DNA from: an uncultured Clostridia bacterium
Lineage (GTDB): Bacteria > Bacillota > Clostridia > TANB77 > CAG-508
Direction of reading: 5' to 3'
Length of the DNA: 64,000 nucleotides
Assembly: GCA_948502395.1 (NCBI GenBank)
Contig: CAOPES010000004.1
Span: forward strand, 71,590-135,589
The position numbers were made by a program, and so were the translations under genes. Below, in pieces: positions 17,830 to 25,505 of this stretch. The stretch's first letter is position 1. Each line of letters opens with the position of its first letter. Under the pieces are notes generated by a model. The model had not been told where the DNA came from. It ran no database searches and saw nothing but the letters and a program-made list of their open reading frames with translations.

Positions 17830-19116
17830 ATGCAAGTTATTGAAAATTTAAAAGTTAAAGAGAAATTATATATTGAAAAGCTAGAAAATGGCTTAACAGT
17901 AATGATTATACCTAAAACAGGAATTCAAAAGAAATACATCATTTGGGGAACAAATTATGGTTCAAATGATAGTGAATTTGTAGTGCCAGGAGAAGAGCAA
18001 GTTACAAGAGTGCCAAATGGTGTAGCACATTTCTTAGAGCATAAATTATTTGAACAAGAAAATGGGACAAACAGCTTAGACACACTAACAGCGCTAGGAG
18101 TAAATGCAAACGCATACACAACAAATGACCACACAGCATATTTATATGAATGTACAGACAACTTCTATGAAGCATTAGATGAATTTATGGACTATGTTCA
18201 ACATCCGTATTTCACTGACGAAAATGTGGAAAAAGAAAAAGGGATAATAGGTCAAGAAATAATGATGTATGATGATTATCCAGACTGGCGAGTATATTTA
18301 AACACAATGCAAGCAATGTATCATAATAATCCAATAAAAATCGACATAACAGGAACAATAGAGACAATCAGCAAAATAGACAAAGAGATTTTATATAAAT
18401 GTTACAACACATTTTATAATCCAGCAAATATGGCATTAGTAGTCGCAGGGGATTTCAAGCCAGAGGAAATATTGGAAGAAATCAAAAAAAGGTTAGTAGA
18501 CAAAAAAAGTTCTGCAAGTATAAAAAGAATTTATCCAGAAGAGCCAGAAAGTATTGTGCAAGAAAAGATAGAACAAAAATTAGAAGTAAGCCAACCACTT
18601 TATACAATAGGAATTAAAGAAGTAAAAGAAACAAACGCAATAGAAAGCAAAAATGAAGCAGTAAGAAAATGTATAGCAATGGAAATACTGCTAACACTAC
18701 TATTTGGAAGAAGCTCAGAATTATACCAAGAACTATACAAAGAAGGAATTCTATTTGGAGCACCAAGCATAGACTACGAATATGGAAAAAACTATGCACA
18801 TGTCCTAATTACAGGGCAATCACCAAACCCTGAAAAATTATATGAAAGATTTAAACAACAAGTAAGAAAATTCAAACAAAATGGAATAAACGAAAATGAC
18901 TTTGAAAGAATAAAAAAGACAATTTATGGTAGATATGTCAAAGAATACAACGATGTTCAAGACATTGCAAGAATGTTTTTAGCAGATTATTTTAAAGGAA
19001 TAAATAGTTTTGACTATTTAGAAGAAATTGACGGAGTAAATGTAGAATATTTGAACCAAGTGTTAAATTTTGTTTTTAAAGAAGATAAAATGGTGATTTC
19101 TATTGTGAAAAATTAA
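17830..19116 (+). CDS. yfmH: M16 zinc peptidase, YfmH type
   Basis: A 428-aa protein with the inverted zinc motif HxxEH in VAHFLEHKLF (residues ~60-69) and the downstream glutamate region ENVEKEKGIIGQEIMMY. It is the probable active partner of the YfmF-like protein in EF-P 5-aminopentanol modification; the specific reaction is not established from sequence. The ATG at 17830 is unusual: the only ribosome site (AAAGGAGAG, 17780-17788) is about 43 bp upstream, separated by a hairpin (17790-17820) that could bring it closer. Alternative starts closer to the site are not in frame with homologous protein. Confidence 0.88.
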   Translation: MQVIENLKVKEKLYIEKLENGLTVMIIPKTGIQKKYIIWGTNYGSNDSEFVVPGEEQVTRVPNGVAHFLEHKLFEQENGTNSLDTLTALGVNANAYTTNDHTAYLYECTDNFYEALDEFMDYVQHPYFTDENVEKEKGIIGQEIMMYDDYPDWRVYLNTMQAMYHNNPIKIDITGTIETISKIDKEILYKCYNTFYNPANMALVVAGDFKPEEILEEIKKRLVDKKSSASIKRIYPEEPESIVQEKIEQKLEVSQPLYTIGIKEVKETNAIESKNEAVRKCIAMEILLTLLFGRSSELYQELYKEGILFGAPSIDYEYGKNYAHVLITGQSPNPEKLYERFKQQVRKFKQNGINENDFERIKKTIYGRYVKEYNDVQDIARMFLADYFKGINSFDYLEEIDGVNVEYLNQVLNFVFKEDKMVISIVKN

Positions 19117-19154
19117 AATAAAATGTATAAAAATGGTTTTATAAAAAATGTAAG

Positions 19155-19196
19155 AAAAACGGTAAAAGTTTGGAAAAGAAAACAATACCGTTTTTT
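19155..19196 (+). terminator. terminator of yfmF-yfmH
   Basis: AAAAACGGTA / TACCGTTTTTT stem with T-run, 39 bp after the yfmH stop. Confidence 0.75.
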
Positions 19197-19208
19197 ACTG
19201 TTTTTATA

Positions 19209-19225
19209 TGTCGAAAAAGGTCGAA
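19209..19225 (+). promoter_or_regulatory. tandem Spo0A-type boxes
   Basis: TGTCGAA at 19209-19215 is a perfect 0A box; GGTCGAA at 19219-19225 follows exactly 10 bp later, i.e. one helical turn. They lie 40 bp before the -35 element of the Spo0E-like gene. Confidence 0.55.
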
Positions 19226-19264
19226 TAAACACGCACGAAAGTTGCTAAAAACCCTTGAAAATAC

Positions 19265-19293
19265 TTGACTACGGGGGAATTATGTGTTAATTT
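19265..19293 (+). promoter_or_regulatory. promoter of Spo0E-like gene
   Basis: TTGACT, 17-bp spacer, TAATTT. Confidence 0.5.
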
Positions 19294-19335
19294 ATAAATG
19301 TACAAAAGATAATTAACAAAAAAGGAGAGATTAAA

Positions 19336-19521
19336 ATGTTAAATGATGAAATTTGTAAATTAAGAGATAAATTAAATAAAAGTATAGAACAGGGCGACGA
19401 TTATAGTGTTACATATAAATTGAGCGTCGAATTGGATGAATTAATAGCCGAATATTATAAAAAGGGTGTTTTTGGGGACAGACCTAAAAAACACCCAGAT
19501 ATTTCAGAACAAGGTAAATGA
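19336..19521 (+). CDS. Spo0E-like phosphatase with REP-encoded tail
   Basis: A 61-aa helical-hairpin protein with the Spo0E family signature SxxxD in KLSVELDELI (Ser30, Asp34). Spo0E-family proteins dephosphorylate Spo0A~P and so delay sporulation. An AAGGAGAG site precedes the ATG. From residue ~43 the reading frame runs through a type B REP-like element (19464-19496), giving GVFGDRPKKHP, after which it stops. The conserved helices end at IAEYYKK, so the REP supplies only the C-terminal tail. Tandem Spo0A-type boxes upstream suggest feedback by Spo0A. Confidence 0.75.
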   Translation: MLNDEICKLRDKLNKSIEQGDDYSVTYKLSVELDELIAEYYKKGVFGDRPKKHPDISEQGK

Positions 19522-19590
19522 TTTTTATGATTTTTTGGGACAGGCCAGAAAAGTTTTGTGTTTAAACTTTTTTTGCTTGTCCTAAAAAAT
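19464..19590. repeat. REP-like elements, arm types B and D
   Basis: Type B at 19464-19496 (GGGTGTTTTT + GGGGACAGACC + AAAAAACACCC) inside the Spo0E-like gene; type D at 19531-19590 (TTTTTTGGGACAGGCC ... CTTGTCCTAAAAAA) just after it. Confidence 0.8.
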
Positions 19591-19597
19591 CTTTTTT

Positions 19598-20021
19598 GTT
19601 ACAAGTTAATGCTTTGGGAGTGTTTTGGGGAGCAATTGGGCAAAATTTAGCTTTTATGATTTGATTGGAATGAGATATAGAATTTGTAAGTTTATAAAAA
19701 AAGTAATGTTCGCGGACAAGTAATTATTTTATTTTTTTCATAAATTCTTCGGTTTCTTACATAAGCAAAGAAATTCTAAAATTATTTTATGGCTCCCTTC
19801 CACAGCAAGTGTGAACTCTTTCCATAAAATAATTAAAGAATTTCTAACCTTATTTCAGGGCACATTCATAATTTATTCAAAAAATAAAATAATTACTTGA
19901 GCCTGAGTGAAAGCTCCTTTTTTTATAAACATACAAATTCTTATCAAATGGAATGAACAAAATAAAAGCTAAATTTTGCCCAATTGCTCCCCAAAACACT
20001 CCCAAAGCATTAACTTGTAAC
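19598..20021. repeat. 424-bp fold-back element
   Basis: The first 60 bp (starting GTTACAAGTTAATGC) are the exact reverse complement of 19962-20021. Inside, the arms continue to match imperfectly (GTTTATAAAAAAAG with its complement; CAAGTAATTATTTTATTTTTT with its complement) down to a centre near 19805, where CCATAAAATAATTAAAGAATTTCT mirrors the left side (described in pieces, identical over ~20 bp). No open reading frame of note. Looks like a MITE or fold-back element, or a decayed inverted duplication. Confidence 0.8.
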
Positions 20022-20040
20022 TCTTTTTTAAATTGAACAC

Positions 20041-20069
20041 TTGAAAGAATTGGAAAAATATAATATAAT
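20041..20069 (+). promoter_or_regulatory. promoter of lysC
   Basis: TTGAAA, 17-bp spacer, TATAAT. Confidence 0.6.
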
Positions 20070-20135
20070 ATCAAAGATAAAAATAGCATCGTTTATAATT
20101 AGACGAAGCTTGCAAAATTAAAAGGTGTGACCAGA

Positions 20136-21314
20136 ATGGAAACAATAATATTAAAATTTGGAGGGAGTTCTGTAGCAGACAATATACGATTAAACATTGT
20201 CGCAGAAAAAATAATAAGCTTGAAAAGTCAAGTGAAAAACGTGGTAGCAGTAGTATCAGCACAAGGTAAAACGACAGATAGGCTAATAAAAGAAGCACAA
20301 GAGCTATCAGCGATACCACAAGAAAGAGAAGTAGATATGCTGCTATCTACTGGGGAACAAATAACAGCAGCAAAATTAAGTATATTACTAAATAGAAAAG
20401 GGCAAAAAGCAATATCACTAACAGGGTGGCAAGCAGGAATTAGAACAAGTAATATACACAAAAGTGCAAAAATTGAAGAAATCAACACAACAAGGATTGA
20501 AAAAGAATTGTCACAAGGAAATGTTGTAATAATAGCAGGATTTCAAGGACTTGACGAAACGCAAGACATAACAACATTAGGTAGAGGCGGTTCAGATACA
20601 ACAGCAGTAGCTTTACAGGCTGCATTAAAAGCGGATAGATGTTACATATTTTCAGATGTAGACGGAATCTACTCAGCTGACCCAAATATGATAACAGTGG
20701 CAAAAAGATTAGACGAAATATCATTTGACGAAATGCAAGAAATTGCAGACGCAGGGGCAAAAGTATTACATAATAGATGTATACAGATAGGAAAAAAATT
20801 TGATTGCGACATTATAGCGAAATCAACATTTGCAGAAACCGGCGAAACAAAGGTATGTCAAGCAATTGAAAGTGCAGAAGTAAAAAGTATTGTTAAAAAC
20901 GAAAAGTTAATCGAAATCGAAATGGTAAAAGATACCGAAATAAGCAATTTAGAGTTTTTAAATATATATCAAACATTACTTGCTCAAAATATAATTTTAG
21001 AAAATTGTAAAAAAGAAGATATCAACACAATAAGTTTTAGAATTCCAAAAGTAGAGCAGAACAAAGTACACAAGATATTAGAAAGTGAATGTTCCGAATA
21101 TAATACGAAACAAAGGAATATCGTAAAATTAACAATTGTAGGTTATGGCATTACGCAAGATAATACAGTGTTAAATCAAGTGGTTGGAATTTTAAAGAAA
21201 TATAATCTTAAAATTGAAGATATAAATTTAACACAAGCTAAAATTGAAATTTTAGTAAACAGTGATGTTGAAAATAGTATTCTAGAGGAATTACATAAAA
21301 AATTGATTAAATAG
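20136..21314 (+). CDS. lysC: aspartate kinase
   Basis: A 392-aa protein from the ATG at 20136 (an in-frame GTG at 20127 is possible but overlaps the ribosome site AAAGG). Begins METIILKFGGSSVAD with the kinase nucleotide-binding KFGGSS; TTLGRGGSDTTA (residues ~147-158) binds aspartate; the C-terminal third holds ACT-type regulatory domains (LTIVGYGITQDNTVLNQVVGI). It phosphorylates aspartate, the entry to lysine/DAP, threonine and methionine. dapA and dapB follow on the same strand. I see no lysine riboswitch in the leader. Confidence 0.95.
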   Translation: METIILKFGGSSVADNIRLNIVAEKIISLKSQVKNVVAVVSAQGKTTDRLIKEAQELSAIPQEREVDMLLSTGEQITAAKLSILLNRKGQKAISLTGWQAGIRTSNIHKSAKIEEINTTRIEKELSQGNVVIIAGFQGLDETQDITTLGRGGSDTTAVALQAALKADRCYIFSDVDGIYSADPNMITVAKRLDEISFDEMQEIADAGAKVLHNRCIQIGKKFDCDIIAKSTFAETGETKVCQAIESAEVKSIVKNEKLIEIEMVKDTEISNLEFLNIYQTLLAQNIILENCKKEDINTISFRIPKVEQNKVHKILESECSEYNTKQRNIVKLTIVGYGITQDNTVLNQVVGILKKYNLKIEDINLTQAKIEILVNSDVENSILEELHKKLIK

Positions 21315-21394
21315 AAATGTAAGGACGAATAATACTCAGAAAAGGCAAATTAGTTATTCAAATTTATGCCTTTAAGAAAGGAATGATATAAAAA

Positions 21395-22279
21395 ATGAAA
21401 GATATAATATTTAAAGGTTGTGGAACAGCAATAGTAACACCATTTACAGAAGACGGAGTAAACTTTGAAGAATTTGGAAAATTAATAGAAAATCAAATAG
21501 AAAATAATATAGATGCAATAATAGTATGTGGGACAACAGGAGAATCTGCCACAATGACTGAACAAGAAAAGAAAGAGACCATAAAATATGCAATTGACAA
21601 AGTGGCAAAAAGGACAAAAGTAGTTGTAGGAACAGGAAGTAACAACACAAAATCAGCAATAGAAATGTCAAAATTTGCAGAGCAAGCAGGAGCAGACGCT
21701 CTTTTAGTAGTAACACCATATTACAACAAGACAACTCAAAAAGGGTTAGTTATGCATTATACAGCAATTGCAAATGAAGTAAAATTGCCAATAATAATGT
21801 ATAGCGTACCTAGTAGAACAGGTGTGAATATATTGCCAGAAACTTGTAAAGAACTATCAAAAATCGAAAACATAGTAGCAATAAAAGAAGCAAGTGGAAA
21901 CATATCACAAGTAGCAAAAATAGCAAGTCTATGTGGAAACAACTTAGCAATTTACTCAGGAAATGATGACCAAATAATACCAGTACTTTCACTAGGTGGA
22001 AAAGGTGTAATATCAGTATTATCAAACATTATGCCAAAATACACACATGAAATGTGCTACAAATATTTTGAAGGTGATACATGTGAAGCATCAAAAATGC
22101 AATTAGAAGTAATTGATTTATGTGATGCATTATTCTCAGAAGTTAACCCAATTCCAGCAAAATATGCATTAAACTTAATGGGATATAACTTTGGAAAGCC
22201 AAGAATGCCTTTAATAGAGTTATCTGACGCTAACAAAGAAGTACTTAAAAATGTTATGAAAAAACATAATTTAATTTAA
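21395..22279 (+). CDS. dapA: 4-hydroxy-tetrahydrodipicolinate synthase
   Basis: A 294-aa protein, full length. GTTGESATMT is the substrate-binding motif, the catalytic tyrosine lies in VTPYYNKTTQKG, and the Schiff-base lysine in VAIKEASGNI. It condenses pyruvate with aspartate semialdehyde. Start ATG follows GAAAGGAATG. A three-unit REP-like element begins right at the stop codon, between dapA and dapB. Confidence 0.96.
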   Translation: MKDIIFKGCGTAIVTPFTEDGVNFEEFGKLIENQIENNIDAIIVCGTTGESATMTEQEKKETIKYAIDKVAKRTKVVVGTGSNNTKSAIEMSKFAEQAGADALLVVTPYYNKTTQKGLVMHYTAIANEVKLPIIMYSVPSRTGVNILPETCKELSKIENIVAIKEASGNISQVAKIASLCGNNLAIYSGNDDQIIPVLSLGGKGVISVLSNIMPKYTHEMCYKYFEGDTCEASKMQLEVIDLCDALFSEVNPIPAKYALNLMGYNFGKPRMPLIELSDANKEVLKNVMKKHNLI

Positions 22280-22374
22280 TTGCCACTAGGGACGGACCTT
22301 TTTGGCAATAAATTGCCATTGGGGACGGACCTTCTTGGCAGATTTCTGCCAAAGAGAACCGTCCCTGTTGGCAC
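22278..22374. repeat. REP-like element, arm type A, three units
   Basis: Two direct units with TTGCCA/TGGCAA arms and GGGACGGACC cores, then an inverted unit (CTGCCAAAGAGAACCGTCCCTGTTGGCA, seen as two arms around GGAACCGTCCC-like core). Begins at the dapA stop. Confidence 0.85.
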
Positions 22375-22393
22375 GAGAAAAGGAGAGATTTTT

Positions 22394-23143
22394 ATGATAA
22401 AAGTATTATTAAATGGTGCTAATGGCAGAATGGGAATCGAAGTAATAGATGCCATAAGCAAAACAGATGGAATGGAAATCATTTGCGGATTTGACAGAGA
22501 AGAAACAAACCAAAATGGATTTCCAGTATATAATTCAATTGAGAATATAAAGGAAAAGGTAGATGTGATTATCGACTTTTCTGTACCAGTAGCGACATTG
22601 GAGATTTTAAAATATGCTAGAAATAATAAAACACCAATCGTAATTGCAACAACGGGATTTAATAAAGAGCAATTAAGCGAAATAGAAGAGATATCAAAGG
22701 AAATTCCTGTTTTTAGAAGTAGCAATATGTCATTAGATATAAATTTAATGGCTAGTTTGATACAAAAAGTTGCAGAAGTGCTAACAGATGCGGATATTGA
22801 AATAGTAGAGACACATCACAATAGAAAAGTTGATAGTCCAAGTGGAACTGCAATTCTTTTAGCTGATGCGATTAATGAAGTGTTAGAGAATAAGAAAGAT
22901 TATGCTTTTGATAGAATGCAAAAAAGAGAAAAAAGAAATAAAAATGAAATTGGATTTTCTTCTATCAGGGGTGGAAATGTTGTAGGAGAGCACGAGGTTA
23001 AGTTTTTTGGAGAAAATGAAACTTTAGAAATTAAACATACATCATATTCTAGACAAGTTTTTGCAAAAGGAGCAGTTGATGCCGCTAAGTTTATTGTGGC
23101 TCAACAATCAGGATTATATGATATGAAAGATTTAGTGAAATAA
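22394..23143 (+). CDS. dapB: 4-hydroxy-tetrahydrodipicolinate reductase
   Basis: A 249-aa protein from the ATG at 22394, 7 bp after AAAGGAGAG; the longer open frame back to 22280 is translated REP sequence. Rossmann motif LLNGANGRMG, the E(L/V)HHxxKxDxPSGTA signature appears as VETHHNRKVDSPSGTA, and the C-terminal HTSYSRQVFAKGAV is typical. It reduces the DapA product with NAD(P)H to tetrahydrodipicolinate. Directly convergent with ddh, which uses that product. Confidence 0.95.
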   Translation: MIKVLLNGANGRMGIEVIDAISKTDGMEIICGFDREETNQNGFPVYNSIENIKEKVDVIIDFSVPVATLEILKYARNNKTPIVIATTGFNKEQLSEIEEISKEIPVFRSSNMSLDINLMASLIQKVAEVLTDADIEIVETHHNRKVDSPSGTAILLADAINEVLENKKDYAFDRMQKREKRNKNEIGFSSIRGGNVVGEHEVKFFGENETLEIKHTSYSRQVFAKGAVDAAKFIVAQQSGLYDMKDLVK

Positions 23144-23160
23144 TATATAAAAAGTTTTAA

Positions 23161-23195
23161 GAGGTGTTTTTAGGGACTGTCCCCAAAAACACCTC
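23161..23195. repeat. REP-like element, arm type B
   Basis: GAGGTGTTTTTAGGGA then CTGTCCCC and AAAAACACCTC; sits between convergent dapB and ddh and could terminate both. Confidence 0.75.
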
Positions 23196-23200
23196 AAACA

Positions 23201-24187
23201 CTATAAAATATTTTTTAATAATTCATCTCTTGACTTATTAGAAAGAGATGCAATAGGTACATCAAGCACAGTAACAGCGCCAGTAGTACCTTGCTTTCTC
23301 ATTTTAGCGATTGCACGAGCATAAGCAACTAAAACACTTGCAGTAAATTCAGGGTTAGAGTCTAATTTTAAAGAAAATTCTGCAACTTGATTTACATTTT
23401 CGCTAGTTTTACCACTTCTTAAAACAAATCCGCCATGTGGCATTCCAAAGTGATTTTCTTTAAGCTCAGCTTCGGAAATGAAGTGTACGACTGTATTATA
23501 AGGTTCAAAGTAATTTGGCATTTCTTTAATATCTTTCTCAACTTTTTCAGCATCAGCACCATCTTCTAGAACAACAAAGCATTCTCTCCACATAACTTCG
23601 CGAACAGAAGCAAATTCTGGATTTTCGCCATTTCTTACTTTCCTAACAGCTTCATCATAAGGTACAGTATATTGAACCGCATTTTTTACACCATTTAATC
23701 TTCTTATAGCATCTGAATGACCTTGGCTTAAACCCCTTCCATAAAATACGTAGTTTTCGCCATTAGGTAAAATAGCTTCAAATAAAGCACGGTTTATAGA
23801 GAATAGTCCTGGGTCCCAACCGCAAGAAATAAGTGCTAATGTATTAGCTTTTTTAGCAGTCTCATCCATAGAAGCAAAATACTCAGGAACTTTTGCGTGT
23901 GTGTCAAAACTATCAACTGTATTAAACATTGAACAAACTTCTGGACCTTGAACAGGTAGGTCTGTTGCAGAACCACCACACAAAATCATAACATCTATTT
24001 CTTCCTTCATTTTTGGAGCATCTACAACATTATAAACAGGAGAATCACTGTATACAGTCTTTAAACTTGCAGGCTCACGTCTTGTAAAAATACCTTTAAG
24101 CTCCATATCTGGATTGCTTTTAACTGCAATTTCTACACCCTTTCCTAAATTTCCATAACCATAAATTCCAATTCTAATTTTTTCCAT
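23201..24187 (-). CDS. ddh: meso-diaminopimelate dehydrogenase
   Basis: A 328-aa protein, start ATG at 24187 with AAAGGATAA upstream; 34 more codons of open frame upstream are REP sequence. N-terminal Rossmann motif RIGIYGYGNLGKGVE, then ILCGGSATDLPVQGP and the DAP-binding SCGWDPGLFSINR region characteristic of Ddh. It makes meso-DAP in one step from tetrahydrodipicolinate, ammonia and NADPH, so the succinylase or acetylase branches would not be needed. Transcribed with asd upstream of it. Confidence 0.95.
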   Translation of the reverse strand: MEKIRIGIYGYGNLGKGVEIAVKSNPDMELKGIFTRREPASLKTVYSDSPVYNVVDAPKMKEEIDVMILCGGSATDLPVQGPEVCSMFNTVDSFDTHAKVPEYFASMDETAKKANTLALISCGWDPGLFSINRALFEAILPNGENYVFYGRGLSQGHSDAIRRLNGVKNAVQYTVPYDEAVRKVRNGENPEFASVREVMWRECFVVLEDGADAEKVEKDIKEMPNYFEPYNTVVHFISEAELKENHFGMPHGGFVLRSGKTSENVNQVAEFSLKLDSNPEFTASVLVAYARAIAKMRKQGTTGAVTVLDVPIASLSNKSRDELLKNIL

Positions 24188-24230
24188 AATATTTATCCTT
24201 TCTATTTTAACTAATAAAATATCAGAGAAG

Positions 24231-24280
24231 TGTCCCAAAATGGACAAAATGTCCAAAAGGAAACGTCCCCAAATGTCCCT
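24231..24280. repeat. REP-like element, arm type C
   Basis: TGTCC/GGACA arms repeated: AATGGACAAAATGTCCAAAA and GGAAACGTCCCC. Fills the asd-ddh gap and overlaps the asd stop. Confidence 0.75.
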
Positions 24281-25289
24281 AATGAACATCGAAAATTAAT
24301 TTTTCTACAATTTGCACTGCGTTGCTAGCAGCACCTTTACGAATATTGTCAGCAACAACCCAAAGATTAACGCCAAAAGGGACACTTTCGTCACGGCGAA
24401 CTCTTCCAACAAAAACTTCATCATGTCCATTAGCATTGATAGCCATAGGATATAAGTTAGAAGCAGGGTCATCTACTAAAACTAAGTTAGGAAAGCTTTT
24501 TAAAGTTTCCAACAATTCATTCATTTCAAAATCATTTTCAAACTCAACATTAATCGACTCAGAATGAGAGTTTCGCACGGGAACTCTAACAGTAGTTGCT
24601 GTAATCTTTAAATCAGGTCTATGTAAAATTTTTCTTGTCTCGTTAATCATTTTCATTTCTTCTTTTGTATATCCGTTATCCAAAAACACATCAATATGTG
24701 GTAAACAATTGTTGTAAATAGGATGTGGGAATTTTTGTAAAGGCTTGGAATTGTCAGTATTTTCTAAGTCACATAAACCTTCTCTTCCAGCACCTGAAAC
24801 AGCTTGATATGTTGAATATACAATTCTTTTGATTTTGTATTTGTCGTCCAAAGCTTTTAAAGGTAGCATTGCTTGGATTGTAGAGCAATTTGGATTTGCA
24901 ATAATTCCGTGATTAGAATAAGCATCTTCAAAATTAACTTCAGGAACTACCAATGGAACATCGTTATCCATACGAAAATAGCTACTGTTGTCTACCACAA
25001 TACATCCCTTGCTAGCTGCAATAGGAGCATATTTTTTAGCAGTATCTCCACCTGCTGCAAAAATTGCGAAATCAAATCCTTCATCAAAAGAAGCTTCGTT
25101 TAACTCTTCAACTATATAATCGTTATCGAAGAATTTGATTGTTTTCCCAGCAGAATTTTTGCTTGCAAGCAATGTGTATTTTTCTACTGGTAAATTTTTT
25201 TCTTCAAGGACTTTTAGAACTGTTCTTCCAACAAGCCCTGTTGCGCCGACTACGGCAATTTTATAATTTTTCAAATTTATTACCCCCAT
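24279..25289 (-). CDS. asd: aspartate-semialdehyde dehydrogenase
   Basis: A 336-aa protein. VVGATGLVGRTVLK binds NADP; the catalytic cysteine is in IANPNCSTIQAML; the conserved YQAVSGAGREG follows. It reduces aspartyl phosphate to aspartate semialdehyde, linking lysC to dapA. The start is ambiguous: the ATG at 25289 gives MGVINLKNYKIAV, but its first codons form the GGGGGT of a possible ribosome site for the in-frame TTG at 25274, which would give a start closer to the Rossmann strand. Divergent from the SNF2 helicase gene. Confidence 0.94.
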   Translation of the reverse strand: MGVINLKNYKIAVVGATGLVGRTVLKVLEEKNLPVEKYTLLASKNSAGKTIKFFDNDYIVEELNEASFDEGFDFAIFAAGGDTAKKYAPIAASKGCIVVDNSSYFRMDNDVPLVVPEVNFEDAYSNHGIIANPNCSTIQAMLPLKALDDKYKIKRIVYSTYQAVSGAGREGLCDLENTDNSKPLQKFPHPIYNNCLPHIDVFLDNGYTKEEMKMINETRKILHRPDLKITATTVRVPVRNSHSESINVEFENDFEMNELLETLKSFPNLVLVDDPASNLYPMAINANGHDEVFVGRVRRDESVPFGVNLWVVADNIRKGAASNAVQIVEKLIFDVH

Positions 25290-25387
25290 TTAGGTATTAA
25301 TAGTAAGAAATGTTTTAGTTAAAACTTTTCTGGAAATATTGTACCACGTATTTGTTATTTTTGAAATAGTTTTTTTGAATTTTAACA

Positions 25388-25445
25388 GCAAGGTCTGTCC
25401 CCAGTGGCAATAAATTGCCAAAAAGGTCCGTCCCCAATGGCAATA
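25388..25445. repeat. REP-like element, arm type A, two units
   Basis: Truncated unit AAGGTCTGTCCCCAGTGGCAA followed by a complete TTGCCA ... TGGCAA unit, in the divergent asd/SNF2 spacer and ending 9 bp before the SNF2 -35 box. Confidence 0.85.
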
Positions 25446-25453
25446 TGGTAGGG

Positions 25454-25482
25454 TTGCAATTTTTGGAAAAGTGTTATATAAT
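25454..25482 (+). promoter_or_regulatory. promoter of SNF2 helicase gene
   Basis: TTGCAA (25454-25459), 17-bp spacer, TATAAT (25477-25482). Confidence 0.6.
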
Positions 25483-25505
25483 ACTATGCCAGGTGAGATA
25501 GAGAG

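Noticed and set aside
19598..20135. Lysine riboswitch or other leader RNA before lysC
   Set aside because: No L-box features; the long structure is a symmetric fold-back element ending upstream of the lysC promoter.
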